64,000 nt of DNA from the NCBI RefSeq assembly GCF_964355755.1, contig NC_092675.1, positions 18,428,912-18,492,911 of the forward strand, given 5' to 3'. Shown here in pieces: positions 21,563 to 36,500 of the stretch. The stretch comes from Antedon mediterranea (Eukaryota; Echinodermata; Crinoidea; Comatulida; Antedonidae). Every line of letters begins with the position of its first letter. Within the stretch, counting starts at the first letter, position 1. The notes beneath the pieces are model-generated. The model did no database searches. It was not told the origin of the DNA and saw only the letters and a program-made list of their open reading frames with translations. A program made the translations under genes and the position numbers.

Positions 21563-24025
21563 ACTAGTAGGTGGGTACAAACAATAAAACGAATTTAAAA
21601 TATTCAAAATTGATGAAATATTAACATAATTAAAGGGTATGCCGCTTATATTAACAGATTCTTAAATACATGATATTATTAATATATGCCTATCAAAATA
21701 TATTGCACATAAAGCTGGTAAACTGAAATCATAGTGTTCTACAGAGCCCACATACAATAACATTTGCTTTTATAATTTATAGCAATCAAATAAAAATAAT
21801 AATTTGCAATTTGTATAAATATGTGATTATAAAATTTAGATGCATCTACACCAGCATAACATAAATTGGCGATTTCAGGGCACCCGGCCCATACTATAGA
21901 CGCCAATAATTCATGAGAGGCAATCTATTTGCAATCTAATCATGTTTTTCTAAATTCTAATTAGGTCTATATAAGCTTAAAATCTTATCTTAAATTCTAT
22001 TATATTGGAAGAGTGTTATTTACATAATATATACTGTCTCTATACCTTAAATAAAATACTCCAAATGAATATCAAGTGTTTCTATAGTGGATGAATATAA
22101 CATAGAACAGATATAGTCCATATTCACCAACATTGGACATTAATTATGTGTTGTTACCGTTGTCCATACTTCTAAATCCATAACGTTCATTGTTACATCT
22201 TTAGTATATACAATCATAATTATTATATCATTTACTCACATGATTTCAAAAGTTTTAAACAGATCATGCCAGCACGATTTAAAACGCATCAGATTAGATA
22301 TCTCGTAAAGTAGTAGGCCTAACATACGAAAGCAGTTACGTCCAAAGTTAAAAAAGAAAAGAGGAAACGAATACGGTAACTTATACAGTAGTATAATAAT
22401 AGTAATACACCTTTGCACTAGGGCTCCAGAGTATAGCATAATCAACGTTTCAGACTTGTAGAAATTACGTACGGATTGCAATATTATCAATATCATATGC
22501 TGATAACTAATTTATGTGTATATACGTAAACACATAAATGGTGTGTGGCTGATAGATATACATCTTCAATCATGCTTCAGAAGGGAAATCAAAAGGGATT
22601 GCCCAAATACAAAAATATACGCATACATAATCAGGCCTACTTAATTTGCATACCGTACGTTATATTAAGCTAAGCCTACGTCATTGCTTACTTTATAACA
22701 ACTTTTAAAACTACTTTTTACAGTGTCTACAGAATAATAATTTAACTAATCCCTAATACACAACTCCTTCTATATCATTCAATCATTGTGTATTAGGTGT
22801 TTAATTTGATCATGCTAAAAGGGTACTATGAGAAAATTTACCCCTTCTGTCGGTAAAATATCAACCATTCTATTTGCTTGTATTACGTTGTAAAACATAG
22901 TATTTGTAATTTGTTCATACCAAACCAGTAAAATATTGTGATACAACACACACATTAGGTGAGATTTTGTTACTTTGAACCATCTTCAGACTAACTTGCT
23001 ACACCATGTTTTCATTTAATGCATGTTTTCATGATCTTTTCTCTATTGGATTAAAAAAAAAGATGTTTCAATCTGTTTAACCTAGTTTACGTTCAAACAT
23101 CGGAGTTATATCGGAGTTGAAAATACGGAGTCTCTGGTGTTATCCGACCACAGTAGGCCTACTAGGTCGGATGTCACCCTGGCTTGTTTCGTATCATCAG
23201 CTTAAATCAGTTTTAAACATGCTTAATTCTAGTTCGTGTGAACACAGCTTTAGAGATGCGACAGCTGTCCTTATCTTCTTAAAACACTATATGGCGTGAC
23301 CAGTGCCGTGCTAACGTGCTACTGTATTTGCAAACGTTCATCAACATTCAACGTGCTTAGAAACATAATAACATCTATCTATCGACCATTATAAATACAT
23401 ACTATATATTTTTGAGTCGGTTTAATACCGTTATTGTAAGTTTCTTCATTTAGTAGGCTGATCTCGCATTCACATTGCTAGATTAACAATTCGCTGCAGC
23501 AATTCCAAATGTCCAAGAATCTATTATAGCAATTTATGGTGTTCAATTAACCTATATAATTTGTCCAATGTATGAACACATTCAAATAGTAAGTATTTTA
23601 AATTGTTATATAAAACAATTTATTATAAATGCCAATGTAATAGTTTTAAGTATTATCTTTAATCTAGAGTTGCACTCTCACAACAAGTTTTAACTTGTGT
23701 ACAAATGAATTCAATGAAGAGACTGCTGAATAATTTTAAACCTACACAATATTTAAATAATTTGATACATATTTTCAGATGCAAACAAATAAATGATCAC
23801 AAATGTGTGTCAACATTGTCGTTTTTCTGCTAGACAGTTTTCAAAATTCTTCATATTTAACAAAATATTAAAATATTAGAAGACTTCATACTAGTTCTTT
23901 ACGGTCTACATCACGTGACAACACGTGGTATATCATATTGGGTTTCAACATACCATACTAAATAATATTAGTTACAGTTTAATATTCGAAAATGTAATTG
24001 AAGAAAACATTATTAGTAAATCTGC
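21563..24025. other. Intergenic, 3' flank of nAChR-B
   Basis: Contains a hairpin at 22752-22797 (12-bp perfect stem CCTAATACACAA/TTGTGTATTAGG, 22-nt loop). A minus-strand AATAAA (TTTATT at 23619-23624) about 400 bp past the nAChR-B stop is a candidate polyadenylation signal. No coding content recognised. Confidence 0.55.
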
Positions 24026-24585
24026 CTAGGCTTCTTCGAAAAAAAGTCCCATAGCAGCTAATATAAAGAAAAGAGGAAAAACTGTATTAACTGTGACAAA
24101 TATTAGCAAGAGTGTTCTATCAACAATCGCTGCGCCATCTTTCCATTCTTCGGCTACTGATAGATCTTTCTCTTTTTGTCGTTTTCGCAAAGTTAAGAAT
24201 TCCAGACTTTTGGCAATTTTTCGAATTTCTTTTTCAACTTTCCATACTTCCTTTCTGAAGCAGCTTTGCGTTTGGTATGTATTATTGGATACGTATGTGC
24301 TGTCCAATAGGCTTTCGTTTTCCCCACTATGATAGCCGTTTGCAAGTTCTTCCAAATCAAGAGTTTCTTTTCGCAGCAACGATTGCTGGTAGTCAATGTG
24401 CCGCGTATTCATCTGAGAAGGGGAGGAAAAATTGCAGACGACACGAGCCAAAAAAGAGAAAATAAATTTACGTAACCAGGTTGGCATTTTCTCAAAAGAC
24501 GACTGCTGGTGAAATATATGTAAACTGACAACCGACATAATTACTGATAATGCTACCATTGCAATCATAACGATGAAGTATTTCC
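24026..24585 (-). CDS. nAChR-B exon 6: M3, cytoplasmic loop, M4, stop
   Basis: 560 bp after TTTTTGCAG. Starts GKYFIVMIAMVALSVIMSVV (M3). Includes a charged helix (EKEIRKIAKSLEFLTLRKRQ) before EEWKDGAAIVDRTLLL, then M4 and the stop TAG. Confidence 0.95.
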
Positions 24586-27500
24586 CTGCAAAAACAAAAC
24601 GTTTCTTATGAAAACTTATGTGAGCTAATTTGATTTACGAATTTATTCAAACAGTTGGAGTTCTGTTGCGCAATCAATGTCAATAATTTAACGTTCGATC
24701 TACTAGCAGGGGCAGTGAACTTATAAAAGTATGTCGGCTAAAGGGTTGCTGAACCTATGCTACTAGTGGGTAGAATAAGAATATAACATCTCAACTAATT
24801 ATTAATTTGTTAGGCAATTATGTTAGTAGAGAAGAATAACGCAGTGAAAGCGGAACCGTTTAGACAATTTGCTAATAAATTATGTTTCATCGGTTGACAT
24901 TTATTACACAATTCACGTGATCTGTAGTAAGCCATTTCCATCAGGAAGATTTTCAAAGATTACTTGTAAGAGTTCTTGAAAGTTAATGTCAATGAATATT
25001 TAATATAAATTGTTCAACTTCAGTTAAATTGCATTAAGTACAAGGAAGTCATGGGGCAAGGAATACAATTAAGAGCTTTTAGATATCGTTACATTGTATT
25101 GATGTAGTTTTTCGTGATTTTATATTGATTTCTCTCGGTTGTGTTTTTTTCCTCTGGTGAGTTGTTTTCGTATAAAAGATCACAACAAACATGATCGTAT
25201 GATTTTAAAAGAATCGAGTTTACCATAACACATGTTACTGAAATATTTGTTTTTCTGTTTTATTTGTTATGTCAACAATGAATGATTGTACAGTATAACT
25301 TATAAATCACAATATAAACAAAAATGCAAATTAATACAATAGAATTAATTAATACAAATATAATTGACTGTTGACTTACCAATGATTGGAAACGTGCCGT
25401 CAGAAGCTGGGGGAATACTTGCAAAAACCAGCTGGTTAAACACCACTAGAGAGAGCATGACCGTAATAGAGAGTGTCATCTTCTCTCCCGAGTCAGGTGG
25501 TAGATAAAACACAAATATTGACAGAAGCGATATCATAAGATATGGTAAAATCAAATTATAAATGTAAAAATCTGAATTTCTTTTCACAATCAAACTGAAT
25601 GTAAGCGTAGAGTATTTGTTTGGACAGCACGAATAACTATTTTCATCTCTTTTGATATCACATCCAATGAGATCCCATTCTCCATTCGGTTGATAACTCA
25701 TGATTTCTCCTTCCTCAACCCGACTTTGAATATCAACTTGTAGGGCGTCGTGAGCCCATGATCCAAATTTCAATTTACAAGATTGTGTATCAAACGGATA
25801 AAAAGTTAGATCGACTTTACAATAACATGTGTAGATATAAGGAGTTAAATATGTCACCGTTCCGTCAGATAAAACTGTTATTGGTAAAGGACTCCGGTAA
25901 TTGTCATCACTAACACTGAAATAATATATCAAATCATATAAATATTATATTTTACATTTAAAATGTCATGATCATAATTATTATGATGGCACCGTCTTCG
26001 TCATGCCATCATCATCATCATCATCATCATCATTATTGTCATCATCAATGCTGTCATTATACCATTATTAATTATCATTAATCACAACCTTTCATCATCA
26101 TGTATCTATAGATACTGACCTGTTGTATAATACTATATCTGGCCGCCATATTCGTTGTGACGGTATCCTTAGTATATTAGTACCGTTAAAGTCATCCGGG
26201 TCCCAAGTTAAGAACTCATCTTTCCACGACTAAATAAATAAATAAATAAATTAATTAATATACATAGGAAGTTTGTATTGCAGATTTGACTAATTTTTAA
26301 ACTTTAATACCTAAAATTGGAAAAATGTTGCTGTTTATAATAATAAGAGTGTATGTAATAAATTAAATAAAAATTGTAGACGAAAGCTATGACAATATAC
26401 ACACGGTGCTAGCAAATAAGACCATTTCACTGGATGTGTTATAGTTACTTCAATACTATACGACATTATCAAATTAATTGGTGCATCTCATCTCAGAAAT
26501 AATTTTGTTCTATCTCTTATATTTTTGTGATAAAACATAAACAAGATGCATACCTGTCGTAACCATGCGACAATTGTCACCTGTTGTTTAACTTCGTCCT
26601 AGTAACAAGAAACACATTTTAGTCAATAATATGTTTTACTAATTTTAGTCAATAATATGTTTTACTAATTTGTGTGTACATTACGATATTCCGGTGGTTT
26701 TCTTGTTTGTTTTGTTTTGGTTGAATTAAATCAGTATCAGCATTATAACATTTATCTTATTCCTTTCCACATGTAAGTGCACCAATAGACCACTATCACC
26801 ACACCAAAGGATTTGTATTCCCAATTTTATACCATTTGTAAGTAAGCAAATTAAATAAATACAAGGATTCACCATTATTGAGATGTGATTGAGAAACCAA
26901 AATGGATAATTGGGTGGGATAAGGCTTATAGGCTTGTATCGACCTGGAACTGAACGCCCTCAACGCATGCAACTCAAACAACTATTGCGCTTACAGTATG
27001 TCGACATATTTTGCGCAATCGTGGTGTGTTACTTTGAATTGAGATCAGGTGGTGAGATCAGTTGAGTTCAGTATGTCGACACAGGAGTTGATTTGAGTTC
27101 GAAGCCCATCTATAATGATGAAGCTATAAATGCAATATGCTAAAACAATATGTCAAAAAACAGATTGACATAATGTTTGTCTACAAATGTAATGTAATTA
27201 ATAGGCATGTGGATTTAATTAAATAAATAGCCCATATGGGAATTTGATTTAATGTATAATTTATTTTTTAGATGATTCTACTTTCTTTCTATACATCATG
27301 ACGAGTATTACCCAATAAAATTGATCAACAATAGCAACAACGAGAAATTAATAATACTGTACATCGTATGTCTAACTAATAAATTGATATATTTAAAGGC
27401 ATACACCTGTTAATAAATATTAATGTCGATGACTATGCAAATAATTCATAATAAACGTCTTTATGAATTACGCTATAGCCGGCCATGATTTTAAAACACA

Positions 27501-30500
27501 TGGTAAATTGATTAAATTATGTTTTAATAGGCCCTATCGTATGCAACGACTTTTAATTAATACCGATATATTATAAACATCGTGTTGACTCACACTATCA
27601 TCATGTAATTTGAACCTTATACACCGAACAACTTTTTATTCAAAAACTAAAAGATTTATTTATTATCATTATAAAACTTTATTGATTATTTTTAAATATT
27701 TTTAAATACTTCCTTTTTTTGTATAGTAATTTTTAGTAGTACTAATAGTTTTCTTTTGCTTGTTACTACTGTACTTGCTTTGTTTGTTTCCGCAATTTGT
27801 AAGTTATCGTCGTGAATTTTTGGGCGTTAATACATATACAGAACATGCAAATCGACGTCACAAATGCTTTTTACAATCTCGAGTTATTTTATCTTCAATA
27901 TGGATTTAAATAATACATAATGCGCCCTCTGTCGGTAAGTATGTTATTTATGGAAAAATTATCTCCATGGTTTATACACATGTAAAACGATTCTCTAATT
28001 TCATAATTAAGAAGAAAGAAAAAAGATAAACAAACGTTACGTTTACTAGAAAGGAAATTTTCTTTGATATTAGCAAATTTAGAGATGTGATAGAACATCC
28101 TCAATAATAGAACTAGGGAGATATTGTAGGCCTGCCACTGAGTCTGGGTTGAAGAAATACATTATTATTATTATTTTTAGTAATGAGGTTTTTTGCAATG
28201 TAAAGTTTTAGTATCTTTTCAGTTGTTTCCATCTATCTAAATGTGCTGGTTAAACGTGCTCTTTTCTTTGTATTTCATCTCCTATGTCATCACAACTAAA
28301 AAGTTTGATCAACTGTCGTTCTATTATTCAAAGACTAGATTCCGTTATCATGTAACACCATGATGGAATTAGTAACGCATTGGCAAATCTATGCGTTTTA
28401 AAACTAATGAAGCCCGGGGATTGCTGCAGTGACCGACTTTAAAATTGAAAGGGTCAACTTAGATCGTAAAATAACATTCTCAAAGGACAGAAGTGTAATC
28501 ATTCGTGGGTTTCTAAATAGTAAATTTGAAATGACATTTCTAACTACGCCATCGCAGAGATGACATGACCGATATCTGCAGTAATGAGGAAGGAGATGTG
28601 TGATCCATGGAGCTATAATGGTGAGATACTGCAGTAACTTAACGAACTACGCCATGATGACATGGTCGATGTCAAAAGTATATGCAAAAAGATGTAAGAT
28701 AATTCAGTAAAATGTAAGATAATCCAGTAAGATGTAAGATAATCCAGTAAGATGTAAGATAATCCAGTAACATGTAAGATAATTCAGTAAAAATAATCCA
28801 TAGTAATATAAAACTATACATATATACTAAACAAATACAACATTAACTTTACTAAAATAATTGAACTGTTGGTTGAAGTTTTAATTTAACAAAACCAATG
28901 TTATACGGTCTCAAAAACACATGTTTACCAAGCCCCCTTTCTGCACAAAAAATGTTCACGATCTCTCTTTATATTTAGTACAATGTAGTTAACAAAAATA
29001 ATCACCGTCGGCTCATTTGGTAAAAAAGCTCTCACAACTGACAATTACTACAATAATAACAGTGAGCATGATGAAATATCACAGCGTTATTTAAAAATTA
29101 CCGTAGGCCTATTATAAAATAAAATGTGTAAATGCAAACTGGTTATGCAATAGCTGCGTATAAGTACTGCTAATACATCAATTAAATAGCAAAGTACATG
29201 ATCAATCTCATCATAATGTAGACCTATCTGATCAGGATAACTCACTGATTAATTGTATCTTTATATGATTAATTTAATCCATTGCCAAGTCTTCTGACAA
29301 TAGTCTTTAGAAAATGATTGAGTTCATTTTAGTTTGGCACCGCACTTCTTGCCTTGAGTGATAAAGGTTGGTTTTTGATTGAAGATTGAAAATTACATTG
29401 CATATCAAAAAGGCGATTTTGATTAGATTTCTTTTTACTAATGAATTGCATTAGGATCAATTCAGGATCCTATAATTCTATGAATGAATGATTTGTATTG
29501 TATCGCTTCGCTCTATCGCTTTCAAATGGACAGTGCATGGCTTTCAGATTTATTGTCAATTCGCAAGGGGTATTTATTAGATAAAATTGAAGCATCACAA
29601 ACTCTTCTAATTCTAACGCATAAAACACATCAGAATTACCATAACCATCATATTCTTCATCACAATACGATCGTCATGTTGTCAAAAGTATCGTTACTAC
29701 CATCATCGTCAAACAAACGCAATATTATATTTAGTGTTCGCAAAAGTCAATATGATGTTCATCCGGAAATCTGGCACATGAAGGATGATATTGTTGTTAA
29801 ATTCGTTATTATAATGTTATTCTAATAGATAAGTTGGAAAGATCATTCCAATGTAATTTTGTATAGTCTATATACCATACAACTGCAGTTCGAATGTTCT
29901 CAATACATTACGCCCTCATTTTTCGAGGAAAATTAACTGAGCGCGAAAACCAAACCAATAGTTTAAAATCAAGTTTAGTTCAAAACTTTCCTCAAACTTT
30001 AGTAATAACAATGGTATCATGTTGATAATATTCAAAAAAATTGTATTACTGTACAACAAAGAGCGGAAAAAAGAGAGACAACTTAATGATAAGTCAAAAA
30101 ATGTTAAAAAACGTTAAGGTGATGGTAGATACAGTACACACAGTAACAAAATCAGAAACTCGTCAGAATGGTGCTTTCTGTCGTTGGATACTTTCATTAT
30201 TAAGAAATGCTTTCTATTATCCTTATGTAAATTTATATAATTAAGGATATGGATATAATTAGAATTGCAGATTTAATTATTAAACTAATATTATGTATAT
30301 TCATTCACGTACGCAGTACATTAAAAAAGCATTTCGATAACGCAAACATGAGATTAAGATTGATTGTCGGGCGTAATTTTTATGTCCGCTAAAATTATGC
30401 AATGCCATAATTTCATTTTTGTATTACCATGGTATAATTACGGTATCGCGTGTACAGATACAGTATCTTGAGTCTATATACCTATAATAGGCACAATTCC

Positions 30501-33500
30501 TTGTAAATGTATCTAATATCTCCATGGTGGTAGTTTGGCACCACGAAAGGACCTTTAGGGGCGATAAAAACACATTATGAACATATTTGTCTGGTTATGA
30601 CATTTTAGGCGTCAAATTTAAAACAAGTGTGGTTCTAATAGCAAAGAATTTGCCTGTTACTTGAAACATTTAGATACAGTACTGAATCGGTTTAAGGTAG
30701 TTACTCTACAGCGCTTTGATATACTGTATAAAGCTCAATATACATATTATATATAGAAACGTTTGTATTAGGCGCTAAATAAGTCAACTATTATCGTTAG
30801 TCCTATCATAAATAGGTCTTTTTTTCAAAATATTTGAAGATCATAGATTTGTACCATACACATCATTAGAAAAATATTTAACAAAGTGGGCTATATGTTC
30901 AAAGATTTTCATTTCACTTTGTTTTTTCAACCACTTTCTACGGTTGATTCTCCCCTGGGGTACTTGCCGAAGCTTTAAATCGGTAACGAAGATGAAGCCT
31001 GTAGCGGCTCCACACTAAGTGCAATTCATTTATTGATTCACGCTGACATCAAACTAAATGCATACAAGACTATATTTAATTCTTTAGTTGGAAATGTAAA
31101 TACCCTTAACAATGTTTGGCCTCTGGAGAAGCTAACATAGACAATAAATTTAACTTTAATCTGCATGTTCAGAATGTTCGTTACCAAATATAGGACTGTA
31201 CCCAATTTGCGTTGATGGTTTATAAGATAAGTTAGTTTTTTACTATCGTGTTATCTTGCCGCCTCTCCGCCGATTCACGTTAATGAATTAATCTATGTTT
31301 CTTTTGACCACCGCTTTTTAAGTTTACGTCATGCGTATGTCCCATGACAGCATTGTGTATGATTTTTCTGTTACAATAAAATAAAATAAGTAAAATAAAT
31401 CCAAGGTAACCGTAACAACTAATGACAATTATGGTAAGAAGAGGCTGATGCAGATGACGATAATGATGCTATCGGAGATAATAATAGTGTACAATGTTCA
31501 TGACAAATGACAAATGATATCGATGATTTAAATTACACTTTACACAATGAACCGTAGTACTAAAGTTGTAATGTAAATCAGTGTGTTTATTTGACATTAA
31601 ACAATTAACGACATTAATAATATTGATGGATATTAATTTTGGTCACAGCTGTTCTTAGCCAATCATGAGTACTTGTTATTAGATCAAAATAATAGTGGAG
31701 GTATGCTCCACACAATTTGCATAATATATATTTAAAAATGATGTAGAATTATTCTCGATTGTGCACTTGACTTTTGTCTAGGCTTATAACTTTTGTTTTC
31801 ATCCAAGCAAATGACACGACAATTACAGGATGCAAACAAAACATTATGTTTATGAGGTCTTAATTGCGCTTTAGAAAGTGGAGGTAAAACATTCGTGGGT
31901 TACAATGCTAGGATTATCACAACACTAAGTGAGGATTGAACCCTAGATCGTAAAAGGTAAATGTAGGCTGTTTCGTAGAAACATATAGTACGCCGATCCG
32001 TAATTTTAATATTATCCAATAATATTATCAAAATAGGCCTATATTAAAACCACCTAATAAATTCCAAAACATTAACTGAGTAGAAATTTACTCTAGAGTG
32101 TTACTATATTACCATTGATAAATTTCTCCATGCTATTACTTACTGGATGGAATGCTAACGGCACAATCCAATTTGTCCGAAGTGGTTGTCCGAAATGGAA
32201 ACACTTAATGGACCAATCGGTAATATCATGCTTCTGGTCAAGAGATATCGGTATTGGTGGTATTATGTTAACTTGGATATTTACTTAAATAACTGATGCC
32301 ACACGAAACATAATCTATTCATGTTATTTCATTTGATTTTCAATAGTTTGTTTGATATGGATACTATTCACGTGGTTTAACTTGACAAGTTCTGTCTATA
32401 TCGTCTTGTTGTGAAGGAAAATAATCCCCAAGGCGCGCACAACGTTCACAAATAGTTGTACAACGGAAATCTATACTCGAGTTTCTGGTCTACATTACAA
32501 ATATGGTTCTTCTTTATCTGCTTCATTAACGAAGCTTGTTTTTACACATCATAATCAAATTATTAATCATAATAAAAATAAAATTAGACTCGCGAACCTC
32601 GCTTGACATGGATCTGTAGTAGAGGTGACTGGAATCGAGTTCACCTGTGTGTGATATATAGTTTCATGTTAACACGTATTATACAAAATGCTCATGTTGC
32701 ACAAGACATTTTACAATATTAATAATAGTTTATTGGTCTCATAATATAGTGCATGCATATGCCTGGGTGTCGCTGTCGGTCAGTGACTGAACAGACCTCT
32801 ACACGTGGAATACTTTCTACTCATTTTCTCGTACTGCAAGGTATTCCACACTTTGTGCAGCTGATATCACTGTATTCGGTACGACGCAGCATACGATAGG
32901 GTAAACACAGAACGGATATAATACGTATGAAAGATAGACAAGGCAATTGATACTCTATTGACTTAATTTAAAAACAAAATAAGGGAGTATTGTCAGGGAG
33001 TTTAATCACATAGAAAAACACAACTCTATCAGGGTTTAGGAGACGACAAGACACGCCATTTTCCTCAACACTGCTTTGGATTAGGACAACTTTGCTAAAT
33101 TATTAGGGTCTAATCTGGGGCACTTGATTTTGGTTTTCATGTATCTATTCCTCACCACAATTGATCCTGATGATCCTTATATTTGGTTATTTGGATAGTG
33201 AGTGAGTGAATTTGGACATTCACTCACTCAAGCCTCTTAACACAAAGTTTACTTCTCTTTACATATATAATCATTCCGGTGTGGGGAATTGAAACACATT
33301 CCATTGTACATAACGTCAAGAAATAGTGGAGTTTTTTTATGCACGTATCTGGGAGAGCAGGAATGTGATACCAAAACATAATATATAAACATAGACCTAC
33401 TTCATATTAAACCAAAGAACTTATAACACAAGAATCTCCTGTTCGTCCAAAGCGCGTAACAATTTCGAAAGGCATTGTGGGATAGAATAGAGCTAATGGG

Positions 33501-36500
33501 TGGCGCCATTGTGAGCCATGGAGTAGGGCGCTTGCATCAAATTAGAAAGTCAAAATCATAGAGGGGATCTGCTAATACTCTAGGGGGGGGGGGGAAGGGT
33601 GGGTATGGTAGAGTAATTGACTTTCTAGTTTGGAGGGGGCGCTGCTCCATGCTGTGAAATGGCGTCGCCCAGTTTGACCTTTTAACCCTGTAGGCCTACT
33701 TCTGATACTGTGTTTTGAATGCAAATTGAAGAACAGGAGATTCTTGTGTTATAAGTTCTTTGATTAAACTGAATTACTCACAAAGTTTGCCATATGTCGA
33801 GGAACAATTTCATGGAAAACAGTCACAGTGGAATTGTCACTTACAACAGGTCGGACTATTGGGTTGTATTTCGGACTCCTGGTTTCAAACAACTCATTGA
33901 CAAGTGCATACGGGTTACTAAAAACCGACCCTGTAAAACAAATAACTAACAAGTTAATAATAACTTCATGTTACGTTTCATTGACACTGTATGCACAATT
34001 CCGTATTTATTAGACGCAAGGAGAATATAAAATGTATTATAATATGCGATTCAACATTCAGTGGTTAATGAGAGAGGACATCCGTTTGTTTAAAACAATA
34101 GAGTATACATTTTACTAGCAAATGTAACAGAGGAATCACAAAACTGTATCTATTTTTAGAAGTGCAGTATTAAAGTTTTGAAAAATCCAGTGCTTATAAA
34201 TTATGTAAACACTACTGAATAGTACCAACGGCGCTTTTCAAAAAAGAGCGCATGAAATGTCAAGGTAATATTTAAAAAACACGAAATATAAGTTATCTAA
34301 TGGGCACCGATGAATTCTTTCAATCGGCGTTTTTAAATGTCGTATTCAAATGTGAGGAATGAACGTATGGGTTTAGATTTGACAAATACATATAGGCCAA
34401 CTCCAAAAGTCAATGGATCAGCCTATATCAAGTGAAGGTATTAAGTTATAATTACAATGTTGTGTTATTCATATTGTATGAAATATCACAGACTTCAATC
34501 ATTTACACGTGGAAGATAACCATAATTAATTGAATGTTATATTATATTATATAAGAACAACCTATGAAATACCATAAATAAACTGTTATCTATCATAAAT
34601 ATCGATACATTAAAGCATATTTAAATATAGTAATAATTATATAGTCAATTTGATAAATTCAGCATTCCAAATCTTATTATTACCCTTTTAAAATGCACTA
34701 TTAATCACTATTAATTAAAGTGAGTGAGTGGCCGAGCGGTTAAGACAGTGGAACCGTAATCACGTAGCCATAACATCGGCAGGGGTTCGAGGCTCACTCA
34801 CTCCATGGTTCTGGTGGTAGAACGAGTCTTCTCGGATAAGGACTATAAACCGTAGCCCCAGTGTGCACTTTAAAGAACCTAGTAGGCCTACATCTTTCGA
34901 GACGAGTAGGGGGTTACCCTGGTGTATTAGTACATCACAGCCACTGATCACCAACTGGGCCCCTCTGGGAGACCAGTCCTTGACTGAAGAGGTTACCCAG
35001 TATAAATATAAATTTCAAATTTCAAATTTATTAATCCAAATTATGAATATTAATATTAGAAATATGAAATGCCATGAATGACGTTCTACGGGTATGCCGT
35101 TTGGTTGAATCTTTTCTTAAGTCAACACACAAAGTTATTCATTTCTAAGTGGCTCATTGTAAAGTAAAGTACATTCATCGATATACCTCCTGGTGAAATG
35201 AATAATTATTAATTAATCAATAAATAAACTGATAAATAAATGAATCAGCTGGTTGTGTCGAATTGCTCAGTTGGTATTCAGTTAAGTGGAGCCTATACAG
35301 CCAGTAGGTTTCTACAAGAGAGTGTATACTATAGTTACAACGATATATATGGAATCAAGAATGTATTCACCTGAAAATGCTAAATGATTGAAAAGAGAAT
35401 CAACATAACAACACATTAAATTCCAATGAATTACACATAATTATACGAACATTGATTTAACTACGGCTTATGTGGTTATGGAGGATGTGAAAGATACATT
35501 TCTGATGTTTTCTTTTTTTTTAAAGTTGGTACTATTTGGAATATAAACACCATTTTACGATGATTGTTATTTTGAATAATAGTTAATTTTAGAAGAATAA
35601 CCGTACTACTGTAGGTTTTGAATACATTCAACTTGTAAATTACAAATATAAAAAAACGATTAAAACAAGTAAACAAATGTTTAAAATTGAGTTTTACAGT
35701 TTCGGTATTCTAGCTCATATATTTCAATAACAAACAGAAACATCTTTGACAAACATTAGAAAGTCAAGCATTATTAAATTACTGTTATTGTTAAAGATGC
35801 TTTAAATTAATTGATTAATTAAGGGTTATTAACTAACAGGTCAAATGAATCATATATTGAATGGAGATCAAAATCGATACATTCAATGCTTCGATCAATA
35901 TTTTACTAAATGCGTTGTGCTCTACTAAGTGTATTGGGTTGTATATCCGGGAGTTGGTTATCACCTCAAGTAAATTGTTCGTTTGAACCAATGTTTAATT
36001 GTAAACGATAGGTATATCTACTTCCATATTTTAATGTGCGAATGGCAGACGAGAATTATTGATGTTGCATGAGTATTATGTTTATGAATGGATCAATAGT
36101 ACCGTATTCTATTACAGAAGTTACTCAAATTACATGAAAATATTAAGGTTAATTAGTTAATACAATTTTCCCAAGTGAATGTGTTAACGTAACACGCCTT
36201 CACTTTCGTAGCAATGTTTCGAGAAAAAAAAGAAGATAAATTGTCGATTGTGAGTCGATTGCTTTTCCATTTAACATTACATATCAGAGCTGGGGCCTAA
36301 TCTAGGATACATGTGTGTCAAATACTCTAGTTACTTATATACCATACATTTGTGCATGTTGGCAATGATACAAAATGGATCCGATTCGTGTACGTTATAA
36401 TCTAGCGATAATCACCAGTAGTTTCGTGTCGGCTGACGACAAAAACGCTGACAGTACACCGTACGATAATCGGCCTAGAAAAGTGGACACCTTCCCACTC

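Larger units (their letters stand above)
26599..33781. other. nAChR-B intron 2 (7.2 kb)
   Basis: Phase-0 intron. Holds the 20-bp array at 28691-28790, a 13-bp-stem hairpin at 33199-33230 and the long foldback at 33407-33769. A 113-codon open frame at 29484-29825 has no recognisable family, no splice logic and an AT-driven composition; I do not call it a gene. The rest is AT-rich and featureless to me. Confidence 0.7.

Noticed and set aside
20351-21607. A 418-codon open frame on the minus strand rich in Tyr, Leu, Pro and Thr
   Set aside because: It is the translation of the 17-bp satellite; the repeat lacks stops in all phases of that strand, and there is no coding signal at the ends.
24093-24465. 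Plus-strand frames opposite nAChR-B exon 6
   Set aside because: Antisense shadows of the conserved coding exon.
29484-29825. 113-codon open frame in nAChR-B intron 2
   Set aside because: No recognisable domain, ordinary AT-rich composition, no splice or start context; length is compatible with chance.
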